Source of the DNA: Notoacmeibacter ruber | GTDB taxonomy: Bacteria; Pseudomonadota; Alphaproteobacteria; Rhizobiales; Rhizobiaceae | Direction: 5' to 3' | Length of the DNA: 64,000 bases | Assembly: GCF_003668555.1 (NCBI RefSeq) | Contig: NZ_RCWN01000001.1 | Location: 2,455,501 to 2,519,500 of the forward strand | In this document: in pieces, positions 7,978 to 15,965 of the stretch | Position numbering within the stretch: the first letter of the stretch is position 1 | How the letters are laid out: each line of letters opens with the position of its first letter | Notes under the pieces: generated by a model | What the model was told of the DNA's origin: nothing | Database searches by the model: none | What the model saw: only the letters and a program-made list of their open reading frames with translations | Made by a program: the position numbers and the translations under genes

Positions 7978-8856
7978 TTATGATGCCTTTTTCCGGCTAC
8001 GCGAGGACGACTTCGATTTGCTGGAACTTCCCGAGGACTTCTTGGACTTCGTATCGTCAGCCTTGTCGAGGCTGGCTTTCAGTGCCGCCATCAGATCGAC
8101 AACATTGCCGCCCCCCTTTCCCTTGGGGGTCGTTTCGCCATCGCTGACCGGCACGCGCGTGCCTTTTTTGTCGGAGACCTTCGCCTCAACCAGTTCGCGA
8201 AGCGCTTCGGCATAATTGTCGCTGAAGGAGGAGGCGTCGAATGGCGCCGTCTTCCGGTCGATCAACGTCGTGGCGACATCCAGCAAATCATCATCGGTCT
8301 CCTCATCCTTGATCTCGGAGAAAATCGGATCGGCGTTCCGTATCTCCTCGGCATAATGAAGCGTTTCCAGCAAAAGCCCGTCACCGCAGGGCTTGATCGC
8401 GACGAGATACTCCTTGCCGCGCATGGAAAGCTGCCCAAGGCCGACCTTTTCGCTCTGGCGAAGCGCGTCCCGCACCACGCGGTAGGCATCCTGCGCCAGT
8501 TCGTCGGTCGGTGTCACATAATATGGCTTGTCGAAATAGAGCGGCGGGATTTCGCAGGAGCCAACGAATTGCACCAGCTCCAGCGTCTTCTTGGTTTCCA
8601 GCTTGATCGCGTCGACTTCGTCCGGATCGATCAGCACATACTCGCCGTCATCGGTCTCATACCCTTTGACGATGTCAGAGGTGTCGATCGGACCAATCCC
8701 GGCGACCGTCTTCTCATAGGAAACCGGTTTGCCGGATGGTTCGTGAATCTGCCGGAAGCTGATTTTCGAAGCCGTCTTGGTGGCGGTATAGAGTTCGATC
8801 GGAATGGAGACGAGCGAGAGGCGAAGCTGGCCTTTCCAGACGGGACGAGGTGCCAT
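7978..8856 (-). CDS. ku: Bacterial Ku homologue, DNA end-binding protein
   Basis: Ku forms a homodimeric ring on DNA ends and recruits LigD. The start is the ATG at 8856 (MAPRPVWKG), preceded by GGAGAAG; an ATG 36 bases upstream in the same frame lacks this support. The 292-residue protein has the Ku bridge region with WKGQLRLSLVSIPIELY at the N-terminus and the central segment with YDKPYYV-type sequence (YFDKPYYV), then a Lys/Ser/Arg-rich tail typical of Ku proteins that thread onto DNA. It is the first gene of the ku-ligD pair. A 119-base gap separates it from the P450 gene and may hold its own promoter. Confidence 0.96.
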   Translation of the reverse strand: MAPRPVWKGQLRLSLVSIPIELYTATKTASKISFRQIHEPSGKPVSYEKTVAGIGPIDTSDIVKGYETDDGEYVLIDPDEVDAIKLETKKTLELVQFVGSCEIPPLYFDKPYYVTPTDELAQDAYRVVRDALRQSEKVGLGQLSMRGKEYLVAIKPCGDGLLLETLHYAEEIRNADPIFSEIKDEETDDDLLDVATTLIDRKTAPFDASSFSDNYAEALRELVEAKVSDKKGTRVPVSDGETTPKGKGGGNVVDLMAALKASLDKADDTKSKKSSGSSSKSKSSSRSRKKAS

Positions 8857-8975
8857 GAACGCTTCTCCGAAACTGAACGCAACTGGCCGCAATGCGGCAT
8901 TCCTGCAAATCCAATTCCCACCGATGAGAATCGTTCCAGCGAGCGCGCCAAAGCCCGCTTTGGCTTCGTGGCGGT

Positions 8976-10250
8976 TCAGCGATCAAGCCGGGCGGGCAGC
9001 GAGAGATACCCACGGAACCGCAGCCGCCTGCTGCGCACCGAACCATCGATCAGGTGGTAAGCCGGAAAGCGTTCCAGAAAGCGCGCTACGGCAATCTGTC
9101 CCTCCATCCGGGCCACGCTCATACCGATACATTGATGCGGGCCGGAAGCGAAAGCCAGGTGCCGGTTCGGTCGCCGGCCGATATCGAACCTGTCGGGCTC
9201 CTCAAAGACGGCCGGGTCGCGATTGGCTGCCCCGATGCATAGCGTCAGGAAGGTTCCGGCGGGCATGTCGACCCCGTTAAAGGTGACGGGCGCCGTCGTC
9301 ATCCGGTTGCCGAGTTGGTTCGACGATTCATAGCGCAGCATTTCCTCGACGGCCGTGCGGATGAGCGACGGGTCGTCGAGCAGACGTTGACGCTGGTCGG
9401 GAAAACGCTCGAGCAGCTCCAGGCCGTTACCGATCAGATTGGTCGTGGTTTCGTGGCCTGCATTCAGGATGAAGATGCAATTTTGCAGAAGCTCGGCTTC
9501 CGACAGTTTCTCGCCGCTCTTCTCCCCCAAGATCAGCCGCGTGAGCATATCCTTGTCAGGGTCGCCGGGGGTCTCGCGGCGCCGACCCACCAGCGTCTCC
9601 AGATAGGCGAGGAAATCGGTCACCGCCTGGTTGCCGCGCGCCTCTTCCTCTTCGCTGAGAACAGGCTCCAGCGCGCCGAGAATGGCGAGCGACCAGTCGC
9701 GCAGCGGCTCGCGCTCGTCATACGGCACCGCCAGCAAGTTTCCGATCACCTCGACCGGAATGGCGGAGGCGAAATCCTCGATCAGATCGATGGCTTCGCC
9801 GCGCTCCGCCTTGGTCTCAAGGTCGTCCAGCAGCCGGCCGACCAGCGCCTCGACATCGCCCTCCAGAGCAGAAACGGCTCTTGGATTGAGGGCGCCGGCC
9901 AGAATGGAACGCACCCTTGTATGAAGCGGCGGATCGTTGAAGACGAGACTCGTGGTGTGGTGTTCGAAGAGAGGTGTTTTGCCGTACTTCTCGCCGAACT
10001 CGACTGTCTTGTCGGACGAGTAGAGCGACGTATCCTTGTAAACCGCAGTCAGATCGGCGTGGCGGCTGAGCAAATAACTCTTTTCGCCAAGCTTCTTCAC
10101 CGGCGCATGGGCAAGAAGCGCAGCGTAGGTCGGATAGGGATCGTCGATAAAGCCTTCCGGCGGCCGCCCCAGATCGAACGCGTCAGCTTGAAGAGTGGCG
10201 TCACCCTCATGGGGATCAACGCTCTGCTTGACCCGTACCTGCTCGTTCAT
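8976..10250 (-). CDS. Cytochrome P450
   Basis: This soluble bacterial P450 has 424 residues. It has the I-helix oxygen-activation motif AGHETTT, the K-helix ExxR (EMLR) and the haem-binding loop FASGPHQCIG with the cysteine thiolate ligand. The start is the ATG at 10250 with AGGAG 9 bases before it; the longer frame to 10346 would overlap the upstream gene. It follows a PaaA-like di-iron protein after only 5 bases, so it belongs to the extended paa operon. The substrate is unknown; the setting suggests an aromatic compound feeding into or branching from phenylacetate metabolism. Redox partners could be PaaE or an unlinked ferredoxin. Confidence 0.92.
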   Translation of the reverse strand: MNEQVRVKQSVDPHEGDATLQADAFDLGRPPEGFIDDPYPTYAALLAHAPVKKLGEKSYLLSRHADLTAVYKDTSLYSSDKTVEFGEKYGKTPLFEHHTTSLVFNDPPLHTRVRSILAGALNPRAVSALEGDVEALVGRLLDDLETKAERGEAIDLIEDFASAIPVEVIGNLLAVPYDEREPLRDWSLAILGALEPVLSEEEEARGNQAVTDFLAYLETLVGRRRETPGDPDKDMLTRLILGEKSGEKLSEAELLQNCIFILNAGHETTTNLIGNGLELLERFPDQRQRLLDDPSLIRTAVEEMLRYESSNQLGNRMTTAPVTFNGVDMPAGTFLTLCIGAANRDPAVFEEPDRFDIGRRPNRHLAFASGPHQCIGMSVARMEGQIAVARFLERFPAYHLIDGSVRSRRLRFRGYLSLPARLDR

Positions 10251-10255
10251 CGCAC

Positions 10256-11053
10256 TTACTCCTGCCCATAATGCGGGACTGTAGAGATTTCGGCTGCTCG
10301 GGATAGATCCAATCGCTGCAGTTTCTCGTTCAGCAGATCGCTCCATTGCTCTCGCAGGACAGCATTCGGACGGGAGCGGAGGCCGATCGCGTTGAGACGG
10401 TCAAAGCGGTCGGAGCCGGACTCTCCGAAGGTGTCCGCGACCTTTGGCTGCCAATAGGCAATCGAGCGCTCGGCACCGCTTTTTCCGTCAGGGGAAGCGA
10501 CAATGCGTTCGAGACCTTCCAGACCAAGTTCCGTATGGCGCTTTTCGCGAGGTTTTATCTGACGGATGACGTCCGCGAGCGGCCTGTAGGAAATGTGGTT
10601 CATCTCCTCAAGCTGCACATCCGTCGCCAATCCCATCAGGACATTGAAGACCACCGCATCCACCCATCCGTTCAGCGGAAAATGGAAAACGGAAAGTCGC
10701 ATGTCCGGGCCATGGCGCCGCGCCGCAAGCGTGGCATCGCGCTCGATCCGAGCGGACCAGTCATGGGCCTGGTTGTAGCGGGTCTTGTCGGTGCCGAAGT
10801 CGGACATCAGATCCAAGACGCGTTCGGCATGATCGGTCTTTTCCAGAACGATCCGGCTCGCCGCAATCCGCTCCTTGATGCCGGGCGCGTGGTTGATGCT
10901 GTCCGCGAAACCGGCTGAACCCGCCAGCTCGCTGTCAACGAAGGAAGACATCAGCCGCAACAGTTCACCACGGTAGCGGGCCGGCACATTGTCAGGAGCG
11001 GTCAGGACGCCGCCCTGCGACAGATAGTGTTCGATTTCGGCTTTTCCGGTCAC
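10256..11053 (-). CDS. PaaA/PaaC-family ferritin-like protein, extra paralogue in the paa operon
   Basis: The 265-residue protein belongs to the phenylacetic acid catabolic family (ferritin-like). It carries SELAGSAGFADSINHAPG and EKTDHAERVLDLM near the N-terminus and later EEMNH and EKRHTELG. These Glu and ExxH elements could bind a di-iron centre. It is clearly distinct from the PaaA at 13844-14848 and the PaaC at 12671-13528. The start is a GTG at 11053, 12 bases after the paaE stop, with GAGG upstream. Together with the P450 it forms an addition to the classical paaABCDE set. Its reaction is not known to me; a role in oxygenating a related acyl-CoA is inference. Confidence 0.75.
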   Translation of the reverse strand: MTGKAEIEHYLSQGGVLTAPDNVPARYRGELLRLMSSFVDSELAGSAGFADSINHAPGIKERIAASRIVLEKTDHAERVLDLMSDFGTDKTRYNQAHDWSARIERDATLAARRHGPDMRLSVFHFPLNGWVDAVVFNVLMGLATDVQLEEMNHISYRPLADVIRQIKPREKRHTELGLEGLERIVASPDGKSGAERSIAYWQPKVADTFGESGSDRFDRLNAIGLRSRPNAVLREQWSDLLNEKLQRLDLSRAAEISTVPHYGQE

Positions 11054-11065
11054 GCCCTGGCCTCT

Positions 11066-12139
11066 TCATTCATCATAGGTGAGCACGACCTTTTCGGTCA
11101 GCGGATGACACTGGCAGGACAGCACATAGCCGGCCTTCACCTCGTAATCTTCCAGGGCGTGGTTGGTATCCATCTCCACCTCGCCTTCCAGCACCTTGGC
11201 CCGGCAGGTGGAACAGACGCCCGCCTTGCACGAATAGGGAGCGTCCATATCGTGCGCCAACGCGGCATCCAGAAGGCTGGTCTGCTTCGACATCGTGAAC
11301 GAGCGCGTTGTTCCGTCGAGCGTGATCGAGGCTTCGGTATCGCCCCCGCTCTGCTTTTGCCGTCTCGATTTCGCTCGTGTCGCAGCGCGGCCCGGCTGGC
11401 TCGAGGCAAACAGTTCGAACTTGATGCGCGAGTCATCCAGCCCATGCTCGCGCAGAGCCTGCGCAATCACGAGCATCAGCGCTTCCGGACCGCAGATAAA
11501 GGCGGTGTCGATCGATTCCGGGTCGATCCAGACCTCGAAGAGACGGTCCAGCTTCGCGCGGTCGATCCGACCGCCGAACAACTCGCTCTCGCCGGCTTCG
11601 GATTTGAGGATATGAAGCAGCGAAAAACGGCCGAGATAGGTGTTCTTCAGATCCTCCAATTCCTCCCGGAACATGATCGAATTGACCTGCCTGTTGGCGT
11701 AGACCAGCGTAAAACGAGCTTTCGGCTCGCGCGTCAGAACGGTGCGGATGATCGAAAGCACGGGCGTGATGCCCGAACCGGCAGCGAAGGCGACATAATG
11801 GCGCGTCGAATCTTCTTCGATCGGCGTATGGAAGCGGCCCTGCGGGGGCATGGCCTCCAACGTGTCGCCGACTTTCAGTTCCTCGTTCGCAAAGGTCGAA
11901 AAGGCGCCCCCGTCGACGCGTTTGATACCGACCCGAAGAACGGGATCGTCGCAGCCGGCGCAGATCGAATAGGACCGCCGCAATTCTTCATCGCCGAAAG
12001 ATCGGCGGAAAGTGAGATACTGGCCCTGCGTGAAGGCGAACCTGTCACGGTCGTCCTCACGCGGCTGCAAGGATACAATAACGGAATCGCGCGTGTCACG
12101 CTGCAGATCAGTGACCGTCAGGGGCGAAAACCGGCTCAT
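11066..12139 (-). CDS. paaE: Phenylacetyl-CoA epoxidase reductase subunit PaaE
   Basis: PaaE transfers electrons from NADPH to the PaaABC oxygenase. The 357 residues show an FAD-binding reductase module (with RSYSIC near residue 55), an NAD(P)-binding region (GSGITPVLS) and a C-terminal plant-type 2Fe-2S ferredoxin with CKAGVCSTCRAKV and the last ligand in VLSCQCHP. Length and domain order match the family. It starts 10 bases after the paaD stop in the paa operon. Confidence 0.96.
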   Translation of the reverse strand: MSRFSPLTVTDLQRDTRDSVIVSLQPREDDRDRFAFTQGQYLTFRRSFGDEELRRSYSICAGCDDPVLRVGIKRVDGGAFSTFANEELKVGDTLEAMPPQGRFHTPIEEDSTRHYVAFAAGSGITPVLSIIRTVLTREPKARFTLVYANRQVNSIMFREELEDLKNTYLGRFSLLHILKSEAGESELFGGRIDRAKLDRLFEVWIDPESIDTAFICGPEALMLVIAQALREHGLDDSRIKFELFASSQPGRAATRAKSRRQKQSGGDTEASITLDGTTRSFTMSKQTSLLDAALAHDMDAPYSCKAGVCSTCRAKVLEGEVEMDTNHALEDYEVKAGYVLSCQCHPLTEKVVLTYDE

Positions 12140-12149
12140 GGCGCCTCAC

Positions 12150-12671
12150 TCAAATACATTTGAAATAGTCGAAAGGTTCAAAACAGCTCTTGCAGCGATA
12201 GGCGGCCTTGCAGGGCGTCGACCCGAACTGGCTGATTTTCTCAGTCTCGGTGGAATTGCAGCGGGGACAAGCCACCACAAGCGATGTTCGACCGGCAAGC
12301 CGCGCGGCGCGAGACGCGATCTGTGAAGAAGGCTGGCTCTCGCTTGGCGGGGCGATGCCGTAGGCGCGCAGCTTTTCGCGCGCCTCTTCACCGATCCACT
12401 CCGTACTCCAGGCCGGAGACAGGCGGCGCTCGATCCGCAGATCCGAAACGCCTTTTGCCGCGAGCGCCGTTTCGATATCGAGTTCGATCACCGAGGTGGC
12501 AGGGCAGCCTGAATAGGTTGGTGTTACGGCAACGACCAGCGTTTCGTCTTCATAGCGAACATCACGAACGATCCCGAGATCGGTCACCGATATGACCGGA
12601 ATTTCCGGATCCGGCACGTCTGAAAGCCAGTTCCAGACGTCCTTGGTATCGGGACGCGTCGAGACAGTCAT
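12150..12671 (-). CDS. paaD: Phenylacetyl-CoA epoxidase assembly protein PaaD
   Basis: PaaD is an MIP18/SufT-like protein needed for maturation of the PaaABCE complex. The N-terminal part has the DPEIPVISVTDLGIV signature and TPTYSGCPA; the C-terminus carries a zinc-ribbon-like set of cysteines (ACPRC, PCKAAYRCKSC). The ATG at 12671 overlaps the paaC stop (TGATG); a GTG at 12674 is an alternative one codon upstream. The size of 173 residues is usual. Confidence 0.95.
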   Translation of the reverse strand: MTVSTRPDTKDVWNWLSDVPDPEIPVISVTDLGIVRDVRYEDETLVVAVTPTYSGCPATSVIELDIETALAAKGVSDLRIERRLSPAWSTEWIGEEAREKLRAYGIAPPSESQPSSQIASRAARLAGRTSLVVACPRCNSTETEKISQFGSTPCKAAYRCKSCFEPFDYFKCI

Positions 12672-13528
12672 CACCAGCTCGCATCGGGATAAGCGCGCTG
12701 CAGAAACTGCATCTCCGCAAGCAGATGGCCAAGATGCTCGCTGTGCCGCTCGCCATTCCTGCCGCCAGTGCGGGCGAAATCATTATCCGGCCGCTTCAGG
12801 GTTGCCTCGGCGAGAACGGCGCTCACATGACTGTCCCACGCAGCTCTCAGAGTCTCCGGGCGCGGCGCGATCCCTGCTTCGGCCACAGCCTCGTCGACAC
12901 TATCGGTGACGAACATCTCGTTGGCATAGGTCCAAAGCGTATCGAGCGCCTTCTGCACACGGCGATGGCTCTCTTCGGTGCCATCGCCCAACCGGATGAT
13001 CAGATCGGACGACCGGTCGAGATGGTAGCTGGCTTCTTTCAGGGCCTTTGCCGCGATCTCCGAAACACGAACGCTCGATGAGTCGGTCAAGGCGCGCAGC
13101 AACGCGACGTGATACGCGTCGAAGAGAAACTGACGGGTCAATGTGAAGCCGATATCGCCATTGGGTTTTTCGGCGAGGAGCAGGCTCCGGAAATCCATAG
13201 CGTCACGCCGGAAGGCCAGTTCGTCCGCGCTTCTGCCCTTGCCTTCCACTTCGCCCGCCAGACCCAACCACATCTGCGTGTGGCCGATCAGGTCGAGCGC
13301 GACATTGGCAAGCGCTATATCCTCTTCCAGGACCGGCGCATGGCCGCACCATTCGGAGATGCGATGGCCGAGCACCAGCGTCGTATCACCCAGACGGCAA
13401 AGCCATTCGAAGAAGGCCGGCTTCAGTTCTTCGTCATGGAGGTGATGATCGTGCGGCCCCTGTCGCTCGGCGGCGCGGTGCGCCAACTCCTCCACATCGG
13501 TGGAATTCATGTCGGGAAGCGACGGCAT
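12671..13528 (-). CDS. paaC: Phenylacetyl-CoA epoxidase structural subunit PaaC
   Basis: PaaC is the structural partner of the catalytic PaaA in the di-iron epoxidase. The 285-residue ferritin-like protein has the segments LGDTTLVLGHRISEWCGHAP, EDIALANVALDLIGHTQ, KALKEASYHLDRSSD and ERHSEHLGHLLAEMQ. The start is taken as the ATG at 13528, which overlaps the paaB stop codon (TGATG); a GTG one codon upstream is also possible. Confidence 0.95.
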   Translation of the reverse strand: MPSLPDMNSTDVEELAHRAAERQGPHDHHLHDEELKPAFFEWLCRLGDTTLVLGHRISEWCGHAPVLEEDIALANVALDLIGHTQMWLGLAGEVEGKGRSADELAFRRDAMDFRSLLLAEKPNGDIGFTLTRQFLFDAYHVALLRALTDSSSVRVSEIAAKALKEASYHLDRSSDLIIRLGDGTEESHRRVQKALDTLWTYANEMFVTDSVDEAVAEAGIAPRPETLRAAWDSHVSAVLAEATLKRPDNDFARTGGRNGERHSEHLGHLLAEMQFLQRAYPDASW

Positions 13529-13812
13529 CACATATGGCCCACTTCATCGGGAATATCGTAGAAGGTGGGGTGCCGGTAGGTCTTGCTCTCGGCCGGGTCG
13601 AAAAGAGGCCCCTTCTCGCTCGGAGACGACGCTGTGATCTCGTTCGACTTTACCACCCAGATCGAGACACCCTCCCTTCGACGTGTATAGACATCGCGCG
13701 CATGATTGATCGCCATTTCGGCGTCGGGCGCATGCAGACTGCCGACGTGACGATGGTTCAGCCCATGCTGTCCCCGGATGAAAATTTCCCAGAGCGGCCA
13801 TTCCTTGCTCAA
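13528..13812 (-). CDS. paaB: Phenylacetyl-CoA epoxidase subunit PaaB, TTG start
   Basis: PaaB is a small subunit of the epoxidase complex. The frame contains WPLWEIFIRGQHGLNHRHVG, the family hallmark. The only sensible start is TTG at 13812: GGGAGAAG lies just before it, and it gives 94 residues, the normal size. The in-frame ATG at 13899 would overlap the end of paaA and add 29 unrelated residues. The C-terminus YRHPTFYDIPDEVGHM is typical. Confidence 0.95.
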   Translation of the reverse strand: MSKEWPLWEIFIRGQHGLNHRHVGSLHAPDAEMAINHARDVYTRRREGVSIWVVKSNEITASSPSEKGPLFDPAESKTYRHPTFYDIPDEVGHM

Positions 13813-13843
13813 GGCACTTCTCCCAATCGATTCGGTCCGTTGA

Positions 13844-14848
13844 TTATTCGGCTGCTTGAAGCGTGCTTTCCTGGCGACGCTGTGCCTGCTTGTCGGCATG
13901 CGCGTTCAACGCGTCGCGGAACCAGGCGCCCTCGTCCCAAGCCTTGCGGCGCGCTTCGATCCGCTCTTCGTTGCAGGGGCCATTGCCCTTGATCACCTGA
14001 AAGAACTCCGACCAGTCCGGCTGCGAGAAATCGTAACCGCCCTTCTCTTCATTCCAGGCCAACTCGTCGTCCGGCACGCTCAGTCCGAGGAACTCGGCCT
14101 GCGGCACCGTCTGGTCGACGAATTTCTGGCGCAACTCGTCATTGGTGTTGATCTTGATACGCCACTTCATCGACTGGTCAGAATGGACCGAATCCTTATC
14201 GGATGGCCCGAACATCATCAGCGACGGATACCAGAAGCGATTGAGCGCATCCTGAGCCATCGCCCTCTGCTCATCAGTTCCGGTCGCCATCTTGCGCATG
14301 ATGTCGAAGCCCTGTCGCTGATGGAAACTCTCTTCCTTGCAGATGCGGATCATGGCACGCGAATAGGGTCCGTAGGACGTGCGCTGCAGCGGCACCTGAT
14401 TCATGATCGCTGCACCGTCGACCAGCCACCCGACAGCGCCGATATCGGCCCATGTCAGCGTCGGATAATTGAAAATGGACGAGTATTTCATCTTTCCCGA
14501 CAGAAGCTGCTCTGTCAGATCGTCGCGCGAAACGCCCAGCGTCTCAGCCGCGGAATAGAGATAAAGCCCATGCCCGGCTTCATCCTGCACCTTAGCCAAC
14601 AGAATTTGCTTCCGCTCGAGGGTGGGCGCGCGGGTGATCCAGTTTCCTTCGGGCAATTGGCCGACGATTTCAGAATGGGCGTGCTGGCCCATCATGCGGA
14701 TCAACGTCTTCCGGTAATGGTCCGGCATCCAGTCTTTGGGCTCGATCCGCTCATTATTGTCGATCCGCGCCTGGAAAGCGGCTTCCAGCTCCTCGGTGCC
14801 GGCCTCGATTCCATCACGCTCCTTGGCGCCCAGTTCCTGTCCGTACAT
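13844..14848 (-). CDS. paaA: Phenylacetyl-CoA epoxidase catalytic subunit PaaA
   Basis: PaaA holds the di-iron site that epoxidises phenylacetyl-CoA. The 334 residues include [28 protein letters not shown] (Glu and ExxH ligands) and [12 protein letters not shown] (second EExxH-type set). The start is the ATG at 14848 (MYGQEL), with GGAGG just upstream; the ATG 39 bases further up has no such support. It is the first gene of the operon, and its 5' region carries a candidate PaaX operator. Confidence 0.97.
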   Translation of the reverse strand: MYGQELGAKERDGIEAGTEELEAAFQARIDNNERIEPKDWMPDHYRKTLIRMMGQHAHSEIVGQLPEGNWITRAPTLERKQILLAKVQDEAGHGLYLYSAAETLGVSRDDLTEQLLSGKMKYSSIFNYPTLTWADIGAVGWLVDGAAIMNQVPLQRTSYGPYSRAMIRICKEESFHQRQGFDIMRKMATGTDEQRAMAQDALNRFWYPSLMMFGPSDKDSVHSDQSMKWRIKINTNDELRQKFVDQTVPQAEFLGLSVPDDELAWNEEKGGYDFSQPDWSEFFQVIKGNGPCNEERIEARRKAWDEGAWFRDALNAHADKQAQRRQESTLQAAE

Positions 14849-14942
14849 AAATCCTCCAAACCGATTGGCGATGCACCCGCCCGTCAAGGCAGGAATGCCG
14901 CACAGCGATGTCTAGTTTCCTCCACCAGACCCAAGATATAAC

Positions 14943-14992
14943 ACAAAACATCACATAAAGAAAGAAATTTGGAAATTGGTGTGATGTTTCGT
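14943..14992. promoter_or_regulatory. Candidate PaaX operator: inverted pair of 13-mers upstream of paaA
   Basis: TGTGATGTTTCGT (14980-14992) and the inverted copy TGTGATGTTTTGT (complement of 14943-14955) differ at one base. They face each other across 24 bases, 95 bases upstream of the paaA start and just after paaX. The half-site resembles the published PaaX box type with TGTGATTCG. Placement in the paaX-paaA gap fits autogenous control of the pathway. Confidence 0.6.
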
Positions 14993-15016
14993 CGGGCGTG
15001 TCGATGCCCCGCCCGG

Positions 15017-15811
15017 TCAGGCAGGCTCTGCAACATCGGAGAAACAAAGCTTTACGGCTGGCTTTGCCGCCGTCGAAAGATGGCTGTGCATCTCTTCGAA
15101 AAGCCCCCTTGCTTCACCGCCAGGCCAGTCAGATGGCAAGCCGTCGGCCGGTAGCTGCGGATCGCGCAGGAGCAGGGTGCGGTAGGCATGAACAAGCAAG
15201 AGCCGCGCCAAGAGAGCCTCCTCGGCGGGAAGCGACGCGGCCCTGTCGCGGAGGGGAAGAAACCGATTAATCATGGCCGCATAACCATCCGCCAGTTCGT
15301 CGACCGGCCAGAGGGACCGCGCCAGAGCAGGCAATTGTGTCGTGTCGGAGATTGCCCCCACCGTGAAGCTAAGCTCGACGTCCTTCGGAAAGTGGCCACG
15401 GTCGGGTGACAGAAACAGATCTCCGGAAAGCCGGCTGAAGTGATTTTCCCTTGCAATCGGCTCTGGCAGCGATGGCGCCATATGTATCGCCCAACCCGAG
15501 GGCGGTTCCATAGGCCCATGAAGTTGGCAGGCCACGGCCATGAACTCCTCCTCCGCCGCAGCAGTCAGCCTGTAATAACTCTTCCGGCCCTGCCTTACGC
15601 CCTGCAGACGCCCCGCAGCGACAAGCCGTGAAACGGCCGTCCGCACGAGGGTCTCGGAGAACCCCAGTTTTGAACAAAGTCCGATCAGCGCGCTCATCCC
15701 GAGAACACCCCCATTGGGCATGACGAGATCGCCATAAATCGTGACGATCATGCCCGGGGCGCGGGGCGCGATTTCATCGCGGATCGCCAGAAGCCGGTCC
15801 TCGGCTGACAT
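15017..15811 (-). CDS. paaX: Phenylacetic acid degradation transcriptional repressor PaaX
   Basis: PaaX is a GntR-like winged-helix repressor released by phenylacetyl-CoA. The 264-residue protein has the N-terminal motif IVTIYGDLVMPNGGVLGMSA, the winged helix with ETLVRTAVSRLVAAGRLQG and the arginine-tyrosine-rich QGRKSYYRLT, followed by the effector-binding domain. The start is the ATG at 15811 with AGGAGG upstream; the longer frame to 15892 is not supported. It is transcribed toward paaA, 168 bases away, and diverges from flhA. Confidence 0.95.
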   Translation of the reverse strand: MSAEDRLLAIRDEIAPRAPGMIVTIYGDLVMPNGGVLGMSALIGLCSKLGFSETLVRTAVSRLVAAGRLQGVRQGRKSYYRLTAAAEEEFMAVACQLHGPMEPPSGWAIHMAPSLPEPIARENHFSRLSGDLFLSPDRGHFPKDVELSFTVGAISDTTQLPALARSLWPVDELADGYAAMINRFLPLRDRAASLPAEEALLARLLLVHAYRTLLLRDPQLPADGLPSDWPGGEARGLFEEMHSHLSTAAKPAVKLCFSDVAEPA

Positions 15812-15917
15812 GCTTCCTCCTTTCGCCAGTGGGGCCAATTCGTGCTTGGCATAGCAAACTGGAACGGAGCGAGGCGAAAGGAAAGTCGCCACTCAGACGC
15901 AAGATCGCCAGTCAGAC

Positions 15918-15934
15918 ACAAGTTTGCCTGCCTA
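15918..15934 (+). promoter_or_regulatory. CAAG-N7-NCCTA flagellar promoter element before flhA
   Basis: ACAAGTTTGCCTGCCTA ends 31 bases before the flhA start. It matches the elements before fliF, flgE, flgB and motA. A related TCAGACGCAAG lies 19 bases upstream (15893-15903), making a direct repeat with TCAGACACAAG (15912-15922). Confidence 0.6.
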
Positions 15935-15965
15935 CCTTCGCCGCCATCATTCGCGGAGTATCCCT

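Noticed and set aside
8947..8964. Terminator after the P450 gene (GCCAAAGC/GCTTTGGC)
   Set aside because: The loop is only two bases and no T-run follows on the minus strand, so I do not call it a terminator.
11027..12163. 378-residue plus-strand frame opposite paaE
   Set aside because: paaE has clear cofactor motifs on the other strand, and this frame has none.
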